DNA from: Candidatus Jorgensenbacteria bacterium CG23_combo_of_CG06-09_8_20_14_all_54_14
GTDB lineage: Bacteria; Patescibacteriota; Minisyncoccia; UBA6257; GWB1-50-10
Length of the DNA: 12,088 bases
Direction: 5' to 3'
Assembly (NCBI GenBank): GCA_002772205.1
Contig: PCRZ01000015.1
Coordinates: 1 to 12,088, forward strand
Positions 6,525 to 11,575 of this stretch are shown one piece after another. The notes under the pieces were generated by a model. That model was not told the DNA's origin. It saw nothing but the letters and a program-made list of their open reading frames with translations, and searched no databases. Numbering within the stretch: position 1 is the stretch's first letter; every line of letters begins with the position of its first letter. A program made the position numbers and the translations under genes.

Positions 6525-6564
6525 ATGTCACGTAAAAAAAGCCATGGCTTTTTTTACGTGACAT
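6525..6564. repeat. Perfect 40-bp palindrome, family B, distal copy
   Basis: The outer arms ATGTCACGT/ACGTGACAT enclose A7-GCCATGGC-T7; every base pairs. The inner 38 bp (6526-6563) have the same layout as the sites around the second Cas2/PaaX-like gene: TGTCAC, 10 bases, CCATGG, 10 bases, GTGACA. The A7/T7 tracts resemble a bidirectional terminator, but there is no loop and the arms match family B, so a protein-binding or REP-like role is preferred. It lies 108 bp past the second transketolase subunit gene. Confidence 0.85.
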
Positions 6565-6570
6565 CTCTAC

Positions 6571-6596
6571 GGAGGACACGATAGGAGGACACGATA
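6571..6596. repeat. Tandem 13-bp repeat x2
   Basis: GGAGGACACGATA occurs twice head to tail, at 6571-6583 and 6584-6596, just after the 40-bp palindrome. Each unit contains a GGAGG word, but no start codon with an open frame follows. Confidence 0.7.
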
Positions 6597-6613
6597 TTAG
6601 ATATCAAGTTCTA

Positions 6614-6628
6614 CGGGGTCTGACCCCG
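6614..6628. repeat. Hairpin CGGGGTC-T-GACCCCG
   Basis: A perfect 7-bp GC-rich inverted repeat 43 bp past the transketolase stop. GGGGTC/GACCCC hairpins are a known style of dispersed REP-like repeat in other bacteria (memory, not checked). No T-run follows on the minus strand, so it is a poor terminator candidate. Confidence 0.5.
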
Positions 6629-6671
6629 GAATGTTTCGTGTTTCAAGTTTTAAGATTTCGAGATTAAAGAT

Positions 6672-7664
6672 TTAGGATTTGCGCTTTTTAGCACACCTCA
6701 CCGCGTCCTTCACCGCACCGACCCCCATGCCGTACTTCTCAATGAGCGCGGCGGGGGTACCCGATTCGCCGAACGTGTCCTGCATCCCCACAAACTCCAT
6801 GGGGAGCGGCAGGCGCGCGGCAAGGAGTTCCGCGACCGCGCCGCCCAACCCGCCTGCTATCTGGTGCTCCTCTACCGTGACCGCCGCACCTGCACGTTCC
6901 GCGTACTCCAAAATCGCTTTTTCATCCAACGGCTTTATGGTATGCACGTTCAATACCATAACGCCTACTTTTTCTTTTTCCAATTCCGCCGCGGCGCGAA
7001 GCGATTGATAAACCATAATGCCGCACGCGATGATGAGAACCTGCGGCCGCTTGGATTCCCACAGCACTATTGCTTTCCCCGGCACGAAAGGGGTTTCCTC
7101 TGTCGTGATGATCGGGGTCTTCTCGCGCGCGAAGCGGAGGTATACCGGTCCCCAGATCTTCGCGGCAGCGAGCGTGGCTTTCTTCGCCTCAATCGCATCG
7201 CACGGCACGAACACCTTCATGTTCGGGAGCGCGCGCATCATAGCGATATCCTCCGTCGCCTGGTGCGTCGCGCCATCTGGCCCCACGGAGATGCCCGCGT
7301 GGTGGCCCGCAATTTTCACGTTGGAGTCGTTGTAGGCGATCGTCGTCCTAATTTGTTCCCAGTTCCTCCCCGGCGAGAAGGTGGCGTAGGAGGAGATGAA
7401 GGGGATTTTCCCGCTGATGCCGAGGCCCGCGGCGATGGTCGCCATCCCCTGCTCCGCCACACCACACTCAAAGAACCGCTCGGGGAATTTTTTTGCGAAC
7501 GCCTCCACGCGCGTGGACTCCGCGACATCAGCGGTCAAAACCACCACATTCGGGTTCTCCGCCCCTGCAATCAAGAGGCCATCGCCATACCCGTCGCGGA
7601 TGGGTTTCTGCTCGACGTCGGCGTCAAACAACTTTGAATTCAACTTTAAGTCTGGATTTAACAT
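6672..7664 (-). CDS. Transketolase, C-terminal subunit
   Basis: The second half of a split transketolase, carrying the pyrimidine-binding and C-terminal domains. It works with the subunit at 8131-9021 to move two-carbon units between sugar phosphates in the non-oxidative pentose phosphate pathway. The 330-residue length fits split forms. The catalytic glutamate that activates thiamine diphosphate is Glu71 in FFECGVAEQGMATIAAGLG. Further family stretches are ISSYATFSPGRNWEQIRT, HHAGISVGPDGATHQATEDIA (substrate-binding histidines), PVYLRFAREKTP, VEEHQIAGGLGG and DTFGESGTP. DXS-like proteins share this fold, but the split arrangement and neighbour favour transketolase. The start ATG 7664 directly abuts the end of the inverted-repeat cassette 7665-8130, and no Shine-Dalgarno site is visible. 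The natural leader of this gene may have been displaced. Confidence 0.9.
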   Translation of the reverse strand: MLNPDLKLNSKLFDADVEQKPIRDGYGDGLLIAGAENPNVVVLTADVAESTRVEAFAKKFPERFFECGVAEQGMATIAAGLGISGKIPFISSYATFSPGRNWEQIRTTIAYNDSNVKIAGHHAGISVGPDGATHQATEDIAMMRALPNMKVFVPCDAIEAKKATLAAAKIWGPVYLRFAREKTPIITTEETPFVPGKAIVLWESKRPQVLIIACGIMVYQSLRAAAELEKEKVGVMVLNVHTIKPLDEKAILEYAERAGAAVTVEEHQIAGGLGGAVAELLAARLPLPMEFVGMQDTFGESGTPAALIEKYGMGVGAVKDAVRCAKKRKS

Positions 7665-7682
7665 GTATCGATGCGAATATAC
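7665..7682 (+). repeat. Left inverted repeat of the cassette
   Basis: The 18-bp end; its last 13 bases (GATGCGAATATAC) are a perfect match to the complement of 8113-8125. Confidence 0.75.
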
Positions 7683-7694
7683 TAATAATACGAG

Positions 7695-8075
7695 TTATAC
7701 GAATTTATGTCTCGCATCTGTTTCTATTTTCACTATGCGCACCGGTTTCAAATACCGATTTCTAAAATTGACGAGCAAACCCAATTTCAAATTTGCGGTT
7801 TGTAGATAACGCTGCACCTGATAAAAATCCTGCTTTTCTATTAGGCGTTTCGCTTTGATTTCAAGAACCACCTTGTTATCAACCACAAAATCAACGATAT
7901 TGCCTGCCCTGTCTATTGGGTATTCTCTCCGGTAAGGCACCTTCTTTTCCTTCAATCGGAGTTCTATTTCATCTCCATATTGTTTCTCCCTCAAAAACCT
8001 TCCCTTTTCATTATGAACACCGAAGCAGATGCCTGTAATCGCGTATGACAGCTCAGGATAGATAATTTTTGTCAT
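7695..8075 (-). CDS. GxxExxY protein, PD-(D/E)XK nuclease fold
   Basis: A 126-residue protein of the GxxExxY family, common in CPR and other environmental bacteria and with no settled function. The start at ATG 8075 (MTKIIYPELSYAITG) fits the family; an ATG at 8102 adds nine residues encoded by repeat-derived DNA. The eponymous region is GRFLREKQYGDEI (25-37). The nuclease-fold core follows as VDFVVDNKVVLEIKAK (61-76), with Asp62, Glu72 and Lys74 as the D...ExK residues, then YQVQRYLQTANLKLGLLVNF. It lies in the same direction as, but unrelated to, the transketolase subunits it separates, inside an inverted-repeat cassette. This points to insertion as a unit. Ends in TAA at 7695. Confidence 0.85.
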   Translation of the reverse strand: MTKIIYPELSYAITGICFGVHNEKGRFLREKQYGDEIELRLKEKKVPYRREYPIDRAGNIVDFVVDNKVVLEIKAKRLIEKQDFYQVQRYLQTANLKLGLLVNFRNRYLKPVRIVKIETDARHKFV

Positions 8076-8112
8076 TCGAGTATTTTCCATCATTCGTATC
8101 ATTAGTAAATTC

Positions 8113-8130
8113 GTATATTCGCATCGCTAC
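8113..8130 (-). repeat. Right inverted repeat of the cassette
   Basis: This is the complement of the 7665-7682 repeat with one mismatch (17 of 18), directly next to the stop codon of the first transketolase subunit. Confidence 0.75.
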
Positions 8131-9021
8131 TCATTCATGTTCACTTTGGATTCTTCTCCCCAGCGTCCTCAATTCGCTCAACGCCTTTTTCGCCTCATCC
8201 CGGTTCGGCGCCCTGCCGTGCCACTCATATTTCTGCTCCATAAAACTCACCCCTTTGCCGGGGATGGTGTGCGCGATGATGACAGTGGGTTTCTCGTAGA
8301 TCGCCTTCGCCTCCGCAACCGCATCCACGAACTCCGTCATGTTGTGTCCGTCAATTTCCAACACATGCCACCGGAACGCCTCGTACTTCTCACGGAGCGG
8401 CTCCAATGGCATCACATCTTCGGTGTACCCACTGATCTGGATATTGTTCCGGTCCACGATGAGGGTGAGATTGGAGAGCCGATATTTTCCTGCGCACATC
8501 ACTGCCTCCCAATGATTTCCTTCCTGATGTTCCGCGTCCGAGGCAATACAGTAGATATGGTGCTTTGCGTTATCCAACCGCGCGGCGAGTGCCATGCCAA
8601 CCACCTGCCCTAAACCAGAGCCGAGCGGCCCCGAGGTGGTTTCCACGCCGGGGAGCGACTTTCGGTGCGGGTGCCCCTGCAAGCGCGAGTTTAGTTTGCG
8701 GAGCGTCTTCAGTTCCTCCAGCGGGAAGTAGCCCGCGTATGCCATCGTTACATACTGCACAGGGCAGATGTGGCCGTTGGAGAGCACGAGGCGGTCGCGC
8801 TTCGCCCAGTCCGGCGCCTTCGGGTTGTGATTTAACACATGGAAATAGAGCGCGGTGAAGATATCCGCCATCCCCAAGGGACCGGCGGAGTGTCCGCTCC
8901 CCGCGTGAAGGAGCATCTCAACGATGGTCTCGCGGATGCGGTTCGCGAGGGATTCCAAATATTGCAGTTTCTTTTCGTGTAATGGCTCCATTGGTAAATC
9001 AAGATTCTTCTCTCGCCCCAT
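8131..9021 (-). CDS. Transketolase, N-terminal subunit
   Basis: The first half of the split transketolase, holding the diphosphate of thiamine diphosphate and its metal. Visible motifs: HAGSGHSAGPLGMADIFTAL (39-58), SNGHICPVQY (81-90), LQGHPHR (114-120), TSGPLGSGLGQVVGMALAAR (129-148), and the cofactor motif region ASDAEHQEGNHWEA (160-173) ending at Asn192-Asn193. The usual GDG at the head of that motif reads SDA (161-163): the metal-binding Asp is kept and both glycines are replaced. It has 296 residues from ATG 9021. An in-frame ATG at 8991 (MEPLHEKKLQYLE) matches the family N-terminus better, but the 9021 ATG has an AGG eight bases upstream. The start lies inside a predicted hairpin (9016-9044). 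It is followed by the GxxExxY cassette and then the C-terminal subunit. Ends in TGA. Confidence 0.9.
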   Translation of the reverse strand: MGREKNLDLPMEPLHEKKLQYLESLANRIRETIVEMLLHAGSGHSAGPLGMADIFTALYFHVLNHNPKAPDWAKRDRLVLSNGHICPVQYVTMAYAGYFPLEELKTLRKLNSRLQGHPHRKSLPGVETTSGPLGSGLGQVVGMALAARLDNAKHHIYCIASDAEHQEGNHWEAVMCAGKYRLSNLTLIVDRNNIQISGYTEDVMPLEPLREKYEAFRWHVLEIDGHNMTEFVDAVAEAKAIYEKPTVIIAHTIPGKGVSFMEQKYEWHGRAPNRDEAKKALSELRTLGRRIQSEHE

Positions 9022-9044
9022 ACAAAACCTGCTTTTGTGCGGGG
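9016..9044 (-). promoter_or_regulatory. Hairpin covering the transketolase start region
   Basis: On the minus-strand RNA, CCCCG-C-ACAAAA pairs with TTTTGT-A-TGGGG, leaving GCAGG in the loop. The AUG at 9021 lies in the stem. Folding would hinder initiation. The CCCC arm can pair instead with CGGG at 9062-9065. Confidence 0.5.
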
Positions 9045-9059
9045 TCGTGGAGCGGTTCC

Positions 9060-9180
9060 ATCCCGTTAGAAGCAGATCGTTTCATAACGACCGTATATGC
9101 ACCACGAGACCTTTGAACGGCACTTGACGATGTTCATTGCTTGAAGCTCCAACATCCCGTTTCGTTGCTTCTAACGGGAT
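9060..9180 (-). promoter_or_regulatory. Leader with mutually exclusive helices
   Basis: ATCCCGTTAGAAGCA (9180 to 9166, minus) pairs perfectly over 15 bp with the complement at 9074 to 9060. The same ATCCCGTT can pair locally with AACGGGAT at 9161 to 9154 (8 bp, 11-base loop). The two folds exclude each other, as in attenuators and riboswitches. After the second arm comes TGGAACCGCTCC, flanked by CGGG and CCCC. Alternatively this is a small repeat with 15-bp inverted ends and no regulatory role. Confidence 0.45.
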
Positions 9181-9199
9181 TCCATTCCTTTTATTGTAC

Positions 9200-9285
9200 C
9201 CGGTAGTAGAACTTCGACCAAGTTGATATTTATCCGCTTCGCGAATCAGTCGAAGTTTCCATGCCTGCGCAGGCAGGACTACCGG
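9200..9285 (-). repeat. Nested inverted repeats at the transketolase leader 5' end
   Basis: The outer arms CCGGTAGT (9200-9207) and ACTACCGG (9278-9285) enclose AACTTCGAC (9210-9218) pairing with GTCGAAGTT (9249-9257), plus a perfect 14-bp palindrome TGCCTGC/GCAGGCA at 9262-9275. The result is a three-way branched fold. It begins at about the predicted transcription start. CCTGC/GCAGG palindromes of this type can also be dispersed repeats. Confidence 0.5.
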
Positions 9286-9291
9286 ATTATA
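9286..9291 (-). promoter_or_regulatory. Possible -10 box of the transketolase operon
   Basis: A perfect TATAAT on the minus strand, just downstream of the terminator at 9316-9348 and 265 bp upstream of the transketolase start. No convincing -35 hexamer is present at 16-18 bp. Its position between terminator and structured leader makes it plausible. Confidence 0.45.
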
Positions 9292-9315
9292 CCCAAAATT
9301 AGAAAAACATGCTCG

Positions 9316-9348
9316 CAAAAACAAAAGCGGCTTCATCTGGGAAGCCGC
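9316..9348 (-). terminator. Rho-independent terminator of the 9387-9800 gene
   Basis: On the minus strand, GCGGCTTC-CCAGAT-GAAGCCGC forms a perfect 8-bp stem with a 6-base loop, followed by TTTTGTTTTTG. It starts 38 bp past the stop codon. It is the clearest terminator in the window. Confidence 0.9.
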
Positions 9349-9371
9349 CTACTCCTTGGTATTTGTCTGTA

Positions 9372-9403
9372 CTGTAGCCGCCTTTCTCACGCCACGGCTA
9401 CAG
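9372..9403 (-). repeat. 9-bp inverted repeat around a stop codon
   Basis: CTGTAGCCG (9372-9380) pairs perfectly with CGGCTACAG (9395-9403). The TGA of the 9387-9800 gene lies in the 14-base loop. It may protect the mRNA end or slow ribosomes; no T-run follows. Confidence 0.5.
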
Positions 9404-9800
9404 ACCTTGAAACAATCTCTTCGAAAAGAGATGCCTCCGGCGTGTTTTTTTCCCTCATACTGAAAAACGGATAGACATCCGACTCCCATTTGAGCAAAAC
9501 GCGCCTGAAACCCTGAAGGTGGTCGGCAAATATGGAACACTCGGCAATAGTCCAACGCCTTTCGTCATCATACCGAGTAAAGCGACCAAAAATGAAGGAC
9601 GATTCCGGCCACCCTACAGGTTTAATTCTCACCATTGCCTCAATCCACACGCCGAGATTTTTTACTACCCCCACGAGTTCCAAGTTCAACCCCTGGTCTG
9701 GCAAACCCCACCCCGGTAAGCGGCCCGCAAAGACGATGTTCAAACGCGTCATCAGACTGCACGCCGCATAGTCCAAAGCATGAATCTCTCTCTTTTCCAT
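9387..9800 (-). CDS. Protein of unknown function with strong expression signals
   Basis: A 137-residue soluble protein that I do not recognise. It has no signal peptide or membrane segment. Aromatic residues are frequent (GWGLPDQG, PVGWPESSFIFGRFTRYDDERRWTIAECSIFADH, KWESDVYPFFSM), giving a mixed alpha/beta look. Expression signals are the best in the window: AGGAAGGAG about nine bases before ATG 9800, a TTGGCA-17-GATAGT promoter, and a textbook terminator after the TGA stop. It is transcribed away from the Cas2/PaaX-like gene at 10114. The complete single-gene unit suggests an independently acquired or accessory gene. No function is proposed. Confidence 0.75.
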   Translation of the reverse strand: MEKREIHALDYAACSLMTRLNIVFAGRLPGWGLPDQGLNLELVGVVKNLGVWIEAMVRIKPVGWPESSFIFGRFTRYDDERRWTIAECSIFADHLQGFRRVLLKWESDVYPFFSMREKNTPEASLFEEIVSRSVAVA

Positions 9801-9834
9801 AAGAAATACTCCTTCCTAAGGCCTCGCGCCTCAA

Positions 9835-9850
9835 GGTTTAGTTTTAAACC
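9835..9850. repeat. Small hairpin in the leader of the 9387-9800 gene
   Basis: GGTTTA-GTTT-TAAACC, a 6-bp stem at about the predicted transcription start. Its significance is uncertain. Confidence 0.35.
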
Positions 9851-9854
9851 TGCT

Positions 9855-9883
9855 ACTATCACGGTAGCGTGAATTGCTGCCAA
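9855..9883 (-). promoter_or_regulatory. Promoter of the 9387-9800 gene with repeated GCTACCGT
   Basis: The minus strand has TTGGCA (9883-9878), a 17-bp spacer and GATAGT (9860-9855), with predicted start near 9848. GCTACCGT occurs twice, 24 bp apart (9885-9892 and 9861-9868), bracketing the -35 and ending in the spacer. This suggests a direct-repeat regulator site. Confidence 0.55.
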
Positions 9884-9892
9884 AACGGTAGC

Positions 9893-10016
9893 ATGCCTAG
9901 CCCCAATCCGTAAAGCCCCTTAGATAGTTCCAGCGGCTCGGGAGTCGTTCTGCGTGCAAACCGATGTCTACAATGTTTATGATGATGTTTATTAATGATA
10001 TTCATGGTTTATGACT
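9893..10016. other. Divergent intergenic stretch
   Basis: This is the remainder of the 313-bp gap between the two divergent genes. AGCCCC occurs twice at 9899-9919. CGGCTC-GGGAGTCG near 9933-9946 can form a short hairpin. The rest is ATG- and TTTAT-rich with no open frame I would call a gene. Confidence 0.3.
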
Positions 10017-10045
10017 TTGTCACCAGAACCTCACCATGGTATAAT
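10017..10045 (+). promoter_or_regulatory. Sigma70-type promoter of Cas2/PaaX-like gene B
   Basis: TTGTCA (10017-10022), a 17-bp spacer and a perfect TATAAT (10040-10045). Predicted start near 10052, about 60 bp before the ATG at 10114. Both boxes lie within the 38-bp palindrome, apart from the first base of the -35. Confidence 0.8.
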
Positions 10046-10055
10046 TCACGTGACA
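10018..10055. promoter_or_regulatory. 38-bp palindrome, family B, operator on the promoter
   Basis: TGTCAC, 10 bases, CCATGG, 10 bases, GTGACA. It spans the -35, spacer, -10 and transcription start of the Cas2/PaaX-like gene, so a bound protein would exclude RNA polymerase. Its outer and central hexamers are identical to those at 6526, 10709 and 10789. Confidence 0.8.
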
Positions 10056-10113
10056 TACCAAACAAGTATAGGCTAAGGGAGTGCGGAACGATTACGCGGA
10101 GGGACACGAGAAC

Positions 10114-10680
10114 ATGAAACTGCGCAAAAATTCCAGGGCATACAAAATACTGAAACGCCTCGCCATCGGCGGCGGCTTCATCGTTCTCTCAACCATTGCC
10201 CCACAGAGCGGCACGCTCATTGTGAGGAGTTTATTAAGGGACTACTTCCGGCGAAAAAGGTTCGAGAGATACCGATGGCTCAATGACCTCAAAAACCTCC
10301 AAAAGAGGGAACTCGTTGATTACCGTGAGCTCGGTGACGGAAGGATTAAAATTACCATTACCAGGCGCGGGAAGATGGAGGTCCTCACCTACCGCTTTGA
10401 CCACCTCAAACTCCAAAGACCGGCGCGGTGGGATAGGAGGTGGCGGTTGGTCATGTTCGATATTCCCAGCGGCTGCAAGAAAGCCCGCGACGCGTTCCGG
10501 CAAAAGTTGAGGAGTCTGGAATTCTATCCCCTCCAAAAGAGCGTTTTCATAACGCCCTTCCCGTGCGAAAAGGAAATAGATTTTCTCGCCTCCATTTTTG
10601 ACGTCCAAAAATATACCCTCCTCCTCTACGTGAGTGGTTTTGAGGGCGAAGAAAAACTAAGGCACCACTTCAAAATCTAA
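10114..10680 (+). CDS. Stand-alone winged-helix/Cas2-like (PaaX-type) protein B
   Basis: A 188-residue protein related to the one at 1151-1666. The start at ATG 10114 has GGAGGG ten bases upstream; a GTG at 10081 would add 11 residues but is poorly spaced from AAGGGA. The N-terminal 15-35 (LKRLAIGGGFIVLSTIAPQS) is hydrophobic. Residues about 35-95 form a winged-helix-like region (RRKRFERYRWLNDLKNLQKR, ELVDYRELGDGRIKITITRRG). Residues 106-188 are Cas2-like: WDRRWRLVMFDIPSG with Asp116 in the Cas2 metal position, FRQKLRSLEFYPLQKSVFITP, and the common CPR ending FEGEEKLRHHF. Such proteins are abundant in CPR genomes and often labelled Cas2, but no cas1 or array is near. The promoter is buried in a 38-bp palindrome and two identical copies follow the gene, suggesting autorepression or a REP-like partnership. 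DNA binding is inferred. Confidence 0.8.
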   Translation: MKLRKNSRAYKILKRLAIGGGFIVLSTIAPQSGTLIVRSLLRDYFRRKRFERYRWLNDLKNLQKRELVDYRELGDGRIKITITRRGKMEVLTYRFDHLKLQRPARWDRRWRLVMFDIPSGCKKARDAFRQKLRSLEFYPLQKSVFITPFPCEKEIDFLASIFDVQKYTLLLYVSGFEGEEKLRHHFKI

Positions 10681-10708
10681 CCGAACGAAACCATCAGCAC
10701 CACAGCCA

Positions 10709-10746
10709 TGTCACCGCAATTCAGCCATGGCGTAATTCACGTGACA
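10709..10746. repeat. 38-bp palindrome, family B, downstream copy 1
   Basis: TGTCAC, 10 bases, CCATGG, 10 bases, GTGACA, 28 bp after the stop codon of protein B. The 44-bp stretch 10708-10751 is identical to 10788-10831. No T-run follows, so it is not a standard terminator. Confidence 0.85.
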
Positions 10747-10788
10747 ATGCCCGACCAAACAAAACCATCGAAATCATAATCATAGCAA

Positions 10789-10826
10789 TGTCACCGCAAT
10801 TCAGCCATGGCGTAATTCACGTGACA
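10789..10826. repeat. 38-bp palindrome, family B, downstream copy 2
   Basis: An exact copy of 10709-10746, starting 80 bp later. Perfect identity over 44 bp while the 36 bp between differ indicates recent duplication or selection on the element itself. Confidence 0.85.
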
Positions 10827-10842
10827 ATGCCAAAAGGACCGC

Positions 10843-10882
10843 GGAAGGGAAGGAAAGGAAAGGAAAGGAAGAAAGAGGGGGA
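10843..10882. repeat. 40-base pure purine tract with GGAAA repeats
   Basis: The plus strand contains only A and G from 10843 to 10882, including about four consecutive GGAAA units. On the minus strand this is a C/T tract 46 bp past the rpe stop codon. The rest of 10827-10927 shows no gene. Confidence 0.75.
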
Positions 10883-10927
10883 CAGGCCCGCAGAGATCTA
10901 GGTGTTTATCAAGAGAAATCTGGGTGC

Positions 10928-11575
10928 TCATAAAAGCTCCCGGTACGCTGCGTGCGGGTTCCTCGCATTAAAAATGTACGACCCCACGGCTACCATGTCG
11001 GCCCCCGCCTCGCTCACCCGCCGCGCCACCGCCGGCGTGACGCCGCCGTCCACCTCAATGAAAAGGTCTGGGTTCCGGAGGCGGAGGTAAGAAACTTTCT
11101 CTATGATTCGCTCGTCAAACGTTTGCCCCGAAGGACCCACCGGCACCGCGAGACACTGCACCGCATACACCACGTTCAGATAGGGAACAATTTCAGCGAC
11201 GGGCGTCCGGGGGGCGAGCGCCACCACCACCTCAGCGCCGTGCTCGGTACCCTGCTCGATCAACACGTTGATTTGCTTCCCCTCCGCACCATCCAACGTT
11301 TCCACGTGAACGATGAGCCGCCGCGCGCCGGCTTCAAACCACGCCTCCGCCACCGCGGCCGGGTTCTTCACCATGAGGTGCACCTCCACATCCGCCTCCG
11401 GATGCGCCGCAATGAGTTTCTTGAGTTCCGCGGGATTCCCCCACGTCGTAACCGGCGCAAATAAACCATCCGCAACGTCAATGTGGATCCACGGCGCTCC
11501 CCACTCCGCCGCGGCGGAAAACCGCTTCGCGGCGCACGCAAAATCGGGGCAATTGATGACGGGCGCTACCTCCAT
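10928..11575 (-). CDS. rpe: Ribulose-phosphate 3-epimerase
   Basis: A cytosolic TIM-barrel metalloenzyme that interconverts ribulose-5-phosphate and xylulose-5-phosphate. It has 215 residues from ATG 11575 (MEVAPVINCPDFACAAKRF). A longer frame reaches 11692 but lies inside rpiB. Metal ligands are in place: His31 and Asp33 in WIHIDVADGLFAP, His66 in VEVHLMVKNPA, Asp176 in IEVDGGVTP. The phosphate-binding end reads GADMVAVGSYIF. The usual P-G-F-G-G-Q loop is altered to LAVPVGPSGQTF (142-153), and the N-terminal serine motif (APSIL) reads APVIN. Divergent but intact. Its ATG overlaps the end of rpiB by 10 bases, which implies translational coupling. Ends in TGA. Confidence 0.87.
   Translation of the reverse strand: MEVAPVINCPDFACAAKRFSAAAEWGAPWIHIDVADGLFAPVTTWGNPAELKKLIAAHPEADVEVHLMVKNPAAVAEAWFEAGARRLIVHVETLDGAEGKQINVLIEQGTEHGAEVVVALAPRTPVAEIVPYLNVVYAVQCLAVPVGPSGQTFDERIIEKVSYLRLRNPDLFIEVDGGVTPAVARRVSEAGADMVAVGSYIFNARNPHAAYRELL

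Larger units (their letters stand above)
7665..8130. mobile_element. Inverted-repeat cassette carrying a GxxExxY gene
   Basis: The whole gap between the transketolase subunits is a 466-bp unit. Its ends are 18-bp inverted repeats matching at 17 positions: 7665-7682 (GTATCGATGCGAATATAC) and the complement of 8113-8130. The inner flanks share more words (TACTAATRATACGA, TATACGAATTTA). The right end abuts the stop codon of the first subunit (8131) and the left end abuts the start codon of the second (7664). No transposase is encoded, and no target-site duplication is apparent. It could be a passively moved cassette. Confidence 0.6.

Noticed and set aside
6864..7637. 257-codon plus-strand open frame
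   Set aside because: It lies opposite the transketolase C-terminal subunit, whose motifs are unmistakable; the mirror frame is arginine-rich and without domains.
7665..8130. Complete transposon
   Set aside because: There are good inverted ends but no transposase frame and no recognisable target duplication, so it is called only a cassette.
9021..9080. Genuine T-box riboswitch
   Set aside because: TGGAACCGCT flanked by CGGG/CCCC resembles the T-box core, but no Stem I motifs or specifier loop were recognised and transketolase is not a known T-box target. Kept only as a resemblance.
9082..9336. 84-codon minus-strand frame upstream of transketolase as a gene
   Set aside because: It runs through the terminator-proximal promoter region and several inverted repeats, has no ribosome-binding site and resembles no protein I know. 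Structured noncoding DNA explains it better.
9801..10016. tRNA or other known RNA gene in the divergent gap
   Set aside because: No cloverleaf, no GTTCRA T-loop in the right setting, and no match to an RNA family I know.
1151..10680. CRISPR-Cas system suggested by two Cas2-like proteins
   Set aside because: No cas1, effector gene or regularly spaced direct-repeat array is present. Both proteins carry an N-terminal winged-helix region, as in PaaX repressors.
10709..10826. Palindromes as intrinsic terminators of the Cas2/PaaX-like gene
   Set aside because: No T-run follows either copy, the arms lack a loop, and a matching copy lies on the gene's promoter.
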